Shown: positions 8,667 through 15,086 of the stretch, piece after piece
Numbering within the stretch: the stretch's first letter is position 1
How the letters are laid out: each line of letters opens with the position of its first letter
Source: Streptomyces antarcticus
Lineage (GTDB): Bacteria; Actinomycetota; Actinomycetes; Streptomycetales; Streptomycetaceae
Assembly: GCF_026627255.1 (NCBI RefSeq)
Contig: NZ_JAPNLM010000006.1
Span: forward strand, 62,001-126,000
Direction: 5' to 3'
Length of the DNA: 64,000 nucleotides
Program-made: the position numbers and the translations under genes
The notes under the pieces: generated by a model
Databases searched by the model: none
The model's input: the letters and a program-made list of their open reading frames with translations, nothing else
Told to the model about the DNA's origin: nothing

Positions 8667-9218
8667 TCAGCTGCGGAGGAGGGCGAGCTCGTTATCGCTG
8701 CGCGTGGCGTCTCCGGCGGCGGGGACCGAGAGGCCAGTGTGCTTGAAGCCAACCTTGCCGTACATCGCTTCCGCTCGGGCATTGTCCTCGTGCACGAAGA
8801 GCCGGACGCGTTCGACCTGCGGCTCGGTCAGTGACCAAGACCACTCCAGGGCGGCTTGGAAGAGTTCCTCCGCGAGCCCGGTGCCGCGCGCCTCGGGCCG
8901 GACGAAGACGCCCACGATGTGCGTCTGCGACACCTCGGGGACGTCGTCGAAGAAGCTCTCGACGCCGGGCAGTTCGACGAGCACGGAGACCGTGCCGAGC
9001 CAGCGCCCGTCCGCGGCCTCCGCGACGAACTGCTGGGCGGTCGTGCCCTCGACGGATCCGGCGGCACGGTCCTGCCAGAAGCCGTCGGGCCGGGCGGTGG
9101 CCTGCTCGTGGGTCTCGTGGAAGGCGAGATGCGCGACCGGATCCCGCAGCGCGTCCAGCCGCAGCGCCTTGATCTTGGTCCAGTCTTCGTGTCGTACGGC
9201 CCTGATGGTGTGCTTCAT
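8667..9218 (-). CDS. GNAT-family N-acetyltransferase (element passenger)
   Basis: This 183-residue protein shows the GNAT fold. The acetyl-CoA loop reads RPEARGTGLAEELF (near residues 107-120), preceded by the HIVGVFV strand and followed by the C-terminal LFVHEDNARAEAMYGKVGF motif. Substrate is unknown. The N-terminus MKHTIRAVRHEDW is typical and the start at 9218 is the first good one. It lies between the transposase remnant and the right inverted repeat, on the same strand, so it may travel with the element. Codon use resembles the neighbours. It may be a resistance or detoxification acetyltransferase, but nothing in the sequence proves that. Confidence 0.82.
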   Translation of the reverse strand: MKHTIRAVRHEDWTKIKALRLDALRDPVAHLAFHETHEQATARPDGFWQDRAAGSVEGTTAQQFVAEAADGRWLGTVSVLVELPGVESFFDDVPEVSQTHIVGVFVRPEARGTGLAEELFQAALEWSWSLTEPQVERVRLFVHEDNARAEAMYGKVGFKHTGLSVPAAGDATRSDNELALLRS

Positions 9219-9285
9219 CTGCCGATCCTCGCATCGGCCCTGGTGCTAATCGCAACTGAATTCCCATCGACCCCGTGCTCCGGAG

Positions 9286-9323
9286 TCAACCCCCGAAGGG
9301 CTTCGGTCGCAGACCACTAAGCG
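9286..9323 (-). repeat. Right terminal inverted repeat, carrying the HNH gene's stop codon
   Basis: This reverse complement of the left end begins on the plus strand TCAACCCCCGAAGGGCTTCG and finishes CACTAAGCG. Positions 9317-9319 inside it supply the TAG stop of the HNH gene reading leftwards, so that gene's last two amino-acid codons and its stop are element DNA. Confidence 0.75.
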
Positions 9324-10240
9324 ACTTGTGAGCCTGGGCGTTTGAAGACCTGGTGGCCGTGCCAGAGGACGGACTTCGGGTCGATGGTGGGGCGGCCGGG
9401 CCTGGGTGTTGCCACCGGGCGGCCGTGGAGGGCGTCGATGGTCTGTCCTGACGGGCTGCGGGCCACGTACAGCTGGGAGACCTGGATGCGCAGGTCGGGC
9501 AGGAGCCCCAGCACTCCGAGGTCGAAGAGGGTGTGGTGGAGGGAGCACAGGGCCAGCCCGTTGTTCACCTCGTCCGGGCCGCCCTGGCTGTGCCAGCGCA
9601 CGTGGGCGGCCTCCAGACCTACGGGATTCCTGCCCAGCGCCCCGTCGAACCCGCAGAAGGCACAGGCGTACGCGTACGCCTGGAGCACTTCCTCCGCGAA
9701 GCCGGCCCGCCGTGCGCGCCGCTTCCGCTGAGCCGGCCCGTACGCCGCCTCGTCGAGCGCTGTCAGGTCCAGCCCGACTGCGTCGCGCACCGGCGCCTCC
9801 AGCATGGCGGTGAAGTGCTGCTCCAGCAGGAGCCGGGCCACGTCCGCCAGCGTGCCCGAGTCGGCGAGCAGCGCCTCCACTTCGGGGCGCAGCCGCCCGT
9901 TGGCGCCGCGTGCTCGCAGCCAGCTGCCTCGCTCCGGGGCGTCCAGGCCGATGGCCTGGCCGGCGCTGTCGCGTGGGTCCCACAGCGCGCGTTCCAGGTG
10001 TACGAAGGGCATCGCGGCGCGCTCGCGCGCCCGGGTGCGGCTCGTCACGGCAGGGCCGAAGTCGTTGATCAGTCGGCTGACGGGCTCTTCTGCTTCGTCG
10101 TATGCGACCGCGGTGCTGCCCGAGGCGGCGAAGCGACCCAGGAGCCAGAGCACCAGCAGAGGCTTGTGCGGGGCGCGCCGCCCCGCTATCTGTGCCCGGC
10201 GCAGCCCGGACAGCGTGCTCATCAGTTCATCTCGTATCAC
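9317..10240 (-). CDS. Phosphorothioate-DNA-binding HNH restriction endonuclease
   Basis: This protein of about 307 residues has the two-part plan of SBD-HNH type IV restriction enzymes (ScoMcrA/SprMcrA group), which cut DNA carrying sulfur in its backbone. The N-terminal sulfur-binding domain is marked by RRAPHKPLLVLWLLGR (residues 21-36). The C-terminal HNH module has CAFCGFDG (193-200), LEAAHVRWHSQGGPDEVNNG and ALCSLHHTLFDLG, then the WHGHQVFKRPG ending. I placed the start at GTG 10240, which has GGAG 12 bases upstream; ATG 10222 is a good alternative. The stop lies inside the right end of the IS630-type element, so a few native C-terminal residues may be missing. No dnd or ssp modification genes are in the window. 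Confidence 0.82.
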   Translation of the reverse strand: MIRDELMSTLSGLRRAQIAGRRAPHKPLLVLWLLGRFAASGSTAVAYDEAEEPVSRLINDFGPAVTSRTRARERAAMPFVHLERALWDPRDSAGQAIGLDAPERGSWLRARGANGRLRPEVEALLADSGTLADVARLLLEQHFTAMLEAPVRDAVGLDLTALDEAAYGPAQRKRRARRAGFAEEVLQAYAYACAFCGFDGALGRNPVGLEAAHVRWHSQGGPDEVNNGLALCSLHHTLFDLGVLGLLPDLRIQVSQLYVARSPSGQTIDALHGRPVATPRPGRPTIDPKSVLWHGHQVFKRPGSQVA

Positions 10241-10629
10241 GGGATCCGTACACTCCGGTGGCATCGGTCGCGGCAAGGCCACTGAAGGCCCAGTCCTTGG
10301 GGCACAACGAGGCGAGCCTATGAGACTTCCGTTTACGGCTTCTCCGGCGAGCGATGCCGAGTCGACGCAATGGTGAGGGCACCACCTCACCCTGCCACCG
10401 CGCACGGGGGACCTCCACCGGTAGACCGGAGGTCACCCCACGAGGCGCGGTCTTCCCGCCTTGGTGTCGAGGACGTCGCGGTTGGGTTCCGATCAGGTCT
10501 CTCGCCTGCGGTGATCCGCAGCCGGTAGCACGCTTTGGTCGCGGAAGACACCTATCCACTTCCTCGGTGTGGCTGGTTATGATCGGCACCCCCAGCCGTC
10601 CCCCCGCCGTCCCCCGCTCCCGAGGTCCG
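10241..10629. other. Spacer between the divergent HNH and conservon genes
   Basis: No supported gene. Frames through it are Arg/Pro-rich with no ribosome-binding sites. It must hold both promoters; the stretch 10510-10580 is less GC-rich than its surroundings. An in-frame ATG at 10579 would lengthen the first conservon protein by 17 residues but has no Shine-Dalgarno sequence. Confidence 0.5.
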
Positions 10630-12942
10630 ATGTCTCCGATAGAACCCGTAGGCGTACGAGGGCAGTCGACGACCCGTCGGCGGCGCACCGTGCGCCTGCG
10701 CACCCTGCTCATCTGGCTGGCAGTGCTCCCCACCGTGGCGATGGGCACTCAAGTGACGGTGACCGCCGGGCGGTTGCTGGCGAAGTCGGAACACCTGCGG
10801 GCCGATATCGCGGCCGCCGAGCGGATCGGCGTACCGCTCTACACGGTCATGGTCGACATGCAGGCCGAGCGGACGTCGACCGCCGCGCTGTGGGCGGGCA
10901 CCGCCGGGGCCGAGGACGAGCTGCGGAACCGGCGGGAGGCCACGGACCGGGCCGCGGCCGAGTTCCGTCGGCTGGCGGGCGATTCGGGGGCGTCCTTCGA
11001 GGAAGTGAACCGGCGGCTCGACGGCCTGGCCGCGTACCGCCAGCGCGCGGATGCCCGCACCGGCGGCGCCGACGGCACGCTTGCCTACTACACCGGGGTG
11101 ATCGGCGCGGTCATCCAGGCGTACCAGCAGGAGTTCAGCCACGCCGAGGACGCCGAACTCGTCCAGGAGAGCCGGCCCGTGGTGTCCATGCTCTCGGCCA
11201 CCGAGATGGTGGCGCGCGAGGACGCGCTCCTGGCCTTGGCCGGGCCGTCCAGGGAACTGAACGCCGCCGGCTTCGACCAGTTCATCAGTGCCGTGGGAGC
11301 CCACCGGTACCTGTACGAGACATGGGTCGTGCCCTATCTGTCCGAGGGGGACCGGCGGTTCTACGAGCGGATCGTCGCCTCCCCGGACTGGCAGAGGAAG
11401 ATCCGTATCGAGAACGCGGTCGTCTCCGAGCACACGGACGTCGCATCCGGCATCAAGCTGCCCGCCGAGGTCGGGGGCTGGCGGTCCGCGCACGAGAACT
11501 ACTCGGTGCAGATGGCCACGCTCAACGTCGACCGGGCGCGGAGCGTGCTCACGCGCGGCGAGGCCAAGGCCGCGGAGCTGGAGAGCGAGGTCGCGTGGCT
11601 GATCGGGGGGAGCGGTGGCGGGCTGCTGGTCGTCGTGGTCGTCGTCGTGTTCACCACGCGATCGCTGCTCCGCCGTCTGCACGACCTGCATGAACGCACG
11701 GTGACCGTCGCCGAGGAAACCCTCCCCGACGTCGTCGCCCGGCTCCAGCGCGGGCAGTCCGTCGACGCCGAGGTCCTGCCGATGGTGCGCGGAGACCGGG
11801 ACGAGGTCGGACGCATCAGCGACGCGTTCGCCCGGGCCGTCGCCGTATCCGTCGACGGACACCGGCAGCTCGCGGCCGAGCGTCACGGGTTCGGTCTGTT
11901 CGCCACGGGCATCGCCTCGCGCACCGGAAACCTGGTCAGCCGCCAGCTGAGCCTCACCGAGGACCTCCAGGACACCTTCGGCCACGACGAAGCGCTGCTC
12001 GCCCAGTTGATGCGGGCCGACCAGCTGACCGTGGGCATGCGGCGGCAGATCGAGAACCTTCTGATCCTGGCGGGCGGCGAGGTCCCCGACCCGCACACCG
12101 AGCCCATGCGCATCGCCGACCTGCTGCGCGAGGCCGCCGCGGAGGTCGAGGACTTCCGGCGCATCGAGCGGCAGGCCCTGGACGAGACCAGCGTGGAAGC
12201 GCGCGTGATCAGCCAGATCAGCCACCTGCTCGCGGAGCTGCTGGACAACGCCACCCGGTTCTCCCCGCCGCGGTCGAAGGTGGTCATCCGCGCCGAAATG
12301 GTCGCGGACGGGCTGTCGGTGGAGATCGAGGACCGTGGGCCGCGGGTGACCCCGGAGCGGTACGAGGAGATGAACGGGCGCCTGCACCAGGCCCCGCCCT
12401 ACTCCGTCCTGGCGCAAAATGCGCACCGGCTCGGGCTCTTCGTGGTCGGTCACCTCGCCGACCAGCTCCAGGCGACGGTCACCCTGCGCCGTTCGGTGTA
12501 CGGAGGGACCTCCGCCGTGGTGATCCTCCCCAGGGAACTGCTGGTGGCGACCGAAGGAGAAGCACCGCGCGAGCCCGCGCCCGCGGCGCCGTCCGCCGCC
12601 GCCCCGGCGCCGCGCCTTCCCGAGGAGCGCAAGCACGAGCTGGTCCTGCACACAGGCGCCGGGCTGCCGAGCCGCCGTACGACGTTGCCTGCGCCTGCGC
12701 CTGCGCCTGCGCCTGCGCCCGGGGCCGCGGTCCGGCCGGCCCCGGCGGACGGCCCCACGAGGCCGGCCCTCCCCGAGCGCGTCCCGCAGACCCATATCGC
12801 CGAGCAGCTACGCGCGCCCAGCGCACCGGAAACGGCCGTCCGGCAGGACACCGCGACTCCCGAAGAGGTGGCCGACGCCTGGGCGGACTACGAACACGGG
12901 ACCCAGACAGTGGAAGAAGAGCTCCGACGGGATCAGCCATGA
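10630..12942 (+). CDS. cvnA: Conservon sensor, CvnA-type (NIT domain plus HATPase)
   Basis: This 770-residue membrane protein is the first gene of a conservon operon. Residues 25-45 form one membrane segment. A helical nitrate/nitrite-sensing-type extracellular domain follows, with a second segment near 323-345 (LLVVVVVVVF). A cytoplasmic HATPase domain has the N-box ELLDNATRFSPP near residue 535 and LGLFVVGHLAD near 600. In related sensors the residue before MRR is a His in LDHLAT; here the same place reads ADQLTV (Q465), and the G1 box is EDRGPRV instead of DxGxG, so a classical phosphotransfer is doubtful. The tail is disordered, with a PAPAPAPAPAP run. ATG 10630 has GAGG upstream. Its stop overlaps the next start (ATGA). 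Confidence 0.88.
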   Translation: MSPIEPVGVRGQSTTRRRRTVRLRTLLIWLAVLPTVAMGTQVTVTAGRLLAKSEHLRADIAAAERIGVPLYTVMVDMQAERTSTAALWAGTAGAEDELRNRREATDRAAAEFRRLAGDSGASFEEVNRRLDGLAAYRQRADARTGGADGTLAYYTGVIGAVIQAYQQEFSHAEDAELVQESRPVVSMLSATEMVAREDALLALAGPSRELNAAGFDQFISAVGAHRYLYETWVVPYLSEGDRRFYERIVASPDWQRKIRIENAVVSEHTDVASGIKLPAEVGGWRSAHENYSVQMATLNVDRARSVLTRGEAKAAELESEVAWLIGGSGGGLLVVVVVVVFTTRSLLRRLHDLHERTVTVAEETLPDVVARLQRGQSVDAEVLPMVRGDRDEVGRISDAFARAVAVSVDGHRQLAAERHGFGLFATGIASRTGNLVSRQLSLTEDLQDTFGHDEALLAQLMRADQLTVGMRRQIENLLILAGGEVPDPHTEPMRIADLLREAAAEVEDFRRIERQALDETSVEARVISQISHLLAELLDNATRFSPPRSKVVIRAEMVADGLSVEIEDRGPRVTPERYEEMNGRLHQAPPYSVLAQNAHRLGLFVVGHLADQLQATVTLRRSVYGGTSAVVILPRELLVATEGEAPREPAPAAPSAAAPAPRLPEERKHELVLHTGAGLPSRRTTLPAPAPAPAPAPGAAVRPAPADGPTRPALPERVPQTHIAEQLRAPSAPETAVRQDTATPEEVADAWADYEHGTQTVEEELRRDQP

Positions 12943-13346
12943 CTACCTCCTCATCGAACGACATGATCTACAGCGTCCTGGACAACAACCTGAGCAGGAT
13001 CGCCGGCATCCAGGGAGCGGTGCTCCTGTCCAACGACGGCATCAAACTCAGCGCCTACCTGCTGGACCAGCCCCAGGCCGAGCGCATGGCGGCCGCGGCC
13101 TCCGGCATCGCGGCCACGATGAAGGCGATATCCCGAGAGGTCGACGGTGGCCGCGTCATTCGCCAGTTGGTCGAGATGGACGACAGGTACCTCTGCATCG
13201 TCGGGTGCGGTGAGGGCAGCACGCTCATCGTGGTGACCTCCCGCAAGGCGCGGCTCGGGGAGCTGGGCGGCGAGGCCGTACGGACCGCCCAGGCGCTCGG
13301 CGAGTGGCTGGGCACCCCGGAGCGCGCCCAGGTGCCGACCGCGTAA
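12939..13346 (+). CDS. cvnB: Roadblock/LC7-domain protein, CvnB-type
   Basis: This 135-residue protein is a single roadblock/LC7 domain, the fold that partners small GTPases. Typical features are the DLSRIAGIQGAVLLSNDGI-like first strand and helix (here NNLSRIAGIQGAVLLSNDG), the MAAAASGIAATMKAISRE helix, and the C-terminal VRTAQALGEWLG. It starts at ATG 12939, overlapping the sensor stop by four bases, and its own stop overlaps the third gene (TAATG at 13344-13348). In conservons this protein is thought to link the membrane sensor to the GTPase encoded by the fourth gene. Confidence 0.92.
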   Translation: MTTSSSNDMIYSVLDNNLSRIAGIQGAVLLSNDGIKLSAYLLDQPQAERMAAAASGIAATMKAISREVDGGRVIRQLVEMDDRYLCIVGCGEGSTLIVVTSRKARLGELGGEAVRTAQALGEWLGTPERAQVPTA

Positions 13347-13714
13347 TGCCGGAGGACGAGCCCCAGCCTGCAAGGCGCCGCCGGACGCGGCTGTACGCCC
13401 TGACCGACGGACGTACAGCCGATCCGCACACCGTCCTCACCATGGACACCACGATCACGGCGGCCGTGGCCGAGGACGCCCACGCCGGTCTGCCCACCGA
13501 GTGGCAGGAGATCCTCGCCATGTGCACGGCGCCGGGCGGCCGGGCGGTCGCCGAGATAGCGGCGCGTATGCACGTCCGCCTCACCCCGATGACGCTGCTC
13601 CTCGGCGAACTCGCCGACCGCGGGCTGATCCACCCCCGGCCGCCCCTGGCGGGCGCCGAGACCACCAACGTCCACCTGCTCATGAGAATCAGGGACAACC
13701 TTGCCCGGATATGA
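13346..13714 (+). CDS. cvnC: DUF742 protein, CvnC-type
   Basis: This 122-residue protein is of the DUF742 family, always found in conservons. It has the family's early RLYALTDGRT motif (usually RPYALTGGRT) and a winged-helix-like second half: EILAMCTAPGGRAVAEIAARM, then LGELADRGLIHPRPP. The ATG at 13346 shares its A with the preceding TAA stop, which points to translational coupling; an upstream in-frame start inside the roadblock gene is rejected. Function is not established; the fold suggests a DNA- or protein-binding adaptor. The last 14 bases overlap the GTPase gene. Confidence 0.9.
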   Translation: MPEDEPQPARRRRTRLYALTDGRTADPHTVLTMDTTITAAVAEDAHAGLPTEWQEILAMCTAPGGRAVAEIAARMHVRLTPMTLLLGELADRGLIHPRPPLAGAETTNVHLLMRIRDNLARI

Positions 13715-14294
13715 CACGCCCGCCCCTCAGGAATCGGCCCCGGTCAAAATCCTCATCGCCGGTGGATTCGGAGTCGGCAAGACGACCCTGGTGGAGACGA
13801 TCTCCGAGATCGAGCCGCTCCGTACGGAGGAGCGGCTGACGGCCGCGGGTGTCGGCGTCGACGACCTCGACGGCATCGAGTCCAAGACGGTCACCACCGT
13901 GGCGATGGACTTCGGCCGGATCACCCTCACCGACGCCGGAGTCGTCCTCTACCTGTTCGGCACACCGGGCCAGGAACGTTTCTGGTTCATGTGGGACGAC
14001 CTGCTGGCCGGGGCACTCGGGGCGATCGTGCTGGTCGACACGCGACGCCTCGATCGCAGCTTCCCGGCCGTCGACTTCTTCGAGAGCCGCGGGCTGCCGT
14101 TCGTGGTCGGCGCGAACTGCTTCCACGGCGAGCAGCCGTACACCGCGGAGGAGATCGCAGCGGCCCTGCACCTGAGCGATCCGAACACCCCCGTGCTCAT
14201 GCTCGACGCCCGCTCCCGCCAGGACGTCCGCGCCTGCCTGCTCTCGCTCCTCGACCAGCTCATCGCCAACGCGGGGGCCGCGGCGACCGTCTGA
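13701..14294 (+). CDS. cvnD: Conservon GTPase, CvnD-type
   Basis: This 197-residue protein is a small Ras-like GTPase of the conservon family. The P-loop reads GGFGVGKTT (residues 21-29). The switch region has TVTTVAMDFGRI, and G3 is LFGTPGQERFWFMWDDL. Where Ras has NKxD this family has a variant; here it is GANCFHG, and SRQDVRACLLSLLDQL ends the fold. The first usable start is TTG at 13701, overlapping the DUF742 gene by 14 bases; there is no ATG before the P-loop. It is the last gene of the operon. No cytochrome P450 gene (the fifth gene of some conservons) follows. Confidence 0.9.
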   Translation: MPGYDTPAPQESAPVKILIAGGFGVGKTTLVETISEIEPLRTEERLTAAGVGVDDLDGIESKTVTTVAMDFGRITLTDAGVVLYLFGTPGQERFWFMWDDLLAGALGAIVLVDTRRLDRSFPAVDFFESRGLPFVVGANCFHGEQPYTAEEIAAALHLSDPNTPVLMLDARSRQDVRACLLSLLDQLIANAGAAATV

Positions 14295-14360
14295 AGCGGT
14301 CGAGCCGGCTGAACGGCCTGCAACCCGGGGTAACGGCAGGCGCCCTTGACGATTGCTGCG

Positions 14361-14391
14361 TGCAGAGGTGCAGAGGTGCAGAGGTGCAGAG
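14361..14391. repeat. Octamer tandem repeat TGCAGAGG, about four copies
   Basis: TGCAGAGG is repeated almost four times without change in the spacer after the conservon operon, 110 bases before the msrB fragment. It lies in no supported gene. It could vary in copy number. Confidence 0.75.
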
Positions 14392-14500
14392 TTCGGCCGC
14401 GCCGATGCGTGGGACGACAGCGGGGTCGGCCAGAGTGCACCGCCCGTACAACCACTCGGTGTGAGGAGGCGCGAGGAGAAGCGTGCATCGACAATGGTGC

Positions 14501-14712
14501 GCGGCTGGCCGTCCTTCTTCGACCCGAAGGACACCGACGCGGTCGAGCTGGTCCACGACCGGTCGCACGGCATGGCCCGCACCGAGGTCCTCTGCGCGAA
14601 GTGCGGCTCCCACCTCGGCCACGTCTTCGAGGGCGAGGGCTACCCGACCCCCACCGACCAGCGGTACTGCATCAACTCGATCTCCCTGCGGCTCACCCCC
14701 GCGGAGAGCTGA
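14501..14712 (+). pseudogene. 3' fragment of msrB (truncated duplicate)
   Basis: From 14501 the sequence matches msrB from 6938 for about 200 bases, with three silent differences noticed by eye (CTC/CTG, TCG/TCC, CTC/CTG). The fragment keeps the second zinc pair CAKC and the catalytic RYCINS but lacks everything before GWPSFF, including the first zinc pair, so it cannot make an active enzyme. It ends LRLTPAES instead of LRLTPDSDEG, with its own stop at 14710-14712. An ATG at 14494 in frame could start a short product. It marks the right end of the accessory stretch that begins after the intact msrB. Confidence 0.88.
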
Positions 14713-14885
14713 GGTAATCCGCTCAGATCGGCGCACGGGCCGGATGAGTACCCCGCTCCGCACCCGCCGCTCCGAAGTGGCTTCGCCCCGGGGGCTGTTG
14801 CACGGCGGGTGGCTGTGCCTACGGTCTTCGCCAGGCGCGCGGGTTCCCCGGGCAGGTCCGTGCGCTGCTCCGGGCCGTGCTGTCC

Positions 14886-14985
14886 GTTCCCCCGGGCGGG
14901 TCCGTCCGTTCCCTCGGGGCCGTGCCGTCCGTTCCTCCGAGCGGGTCCGTCCGTTCCTCCCCGCAGGGCCGTCCGTTCTCCCGTT
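14886..14985 (+). repeat. Five 21-23-bp direct repeats upstream of phospholipase C
   Basis: GTTCC(C/T)(C/T)CG-type heptamers recur at 14886, 14908, 14931, 14953 and 14974, each followed by a GGTCCGTCC- or GCCGTCC-like half, giving a step of about two 11-bp units. PHO boxes bound by PhoP in Streptomyces are 11-bp direct repeats with a GTTCACC core, so this could be a diverged PhoP array in front of a phosphatase-type gene. It could equally be simple sequence expansion. Nothing else in 14713-15086 looks coding. Confidence 0.45.
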
Positions 14986-15086
14986 GTACGGCCCGGCGTC
15001 AGCCGGGGATCGCCGTCCGGTCCCCCCGGGCCGCTGTCCTTGGGGCGCCCCTCGACTCCCCCCTCACCCCCAGAGGTCGTCACACC

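Larger units (their letters stand above)
7236..9323 (-). mobile_element. IS630-type element with acetyltransferase passenger
   Basis: The ends at 7236-7273 and 9286-9323 are inverted copies, identical at 35 of 38 positions by my alignment. Between them lie a frameshifted IS630-family transposase reading inward from the middle to the left end, and a complete acetyltransferase gene on the same strand. Plain IS630 elements are about 1.1-1.2 kb. I found no second copy of the inverted repeat just upstream of the transposase start (8440-8560), so the acetyltransferase appears to lie inside the element. IS630 relatives insert at TA; TA occurs at the left boundary (7239-7240), but the exact target duplication could not be fixed. 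The element sits between the msrB terminator and the 3' end of the HNH gene. Confidence 0.7.

Noticed and set aside
14494..14712. A functional second MsrB
   Set aside because: The fragment lacks the N-terminal third and half of the zinc site.
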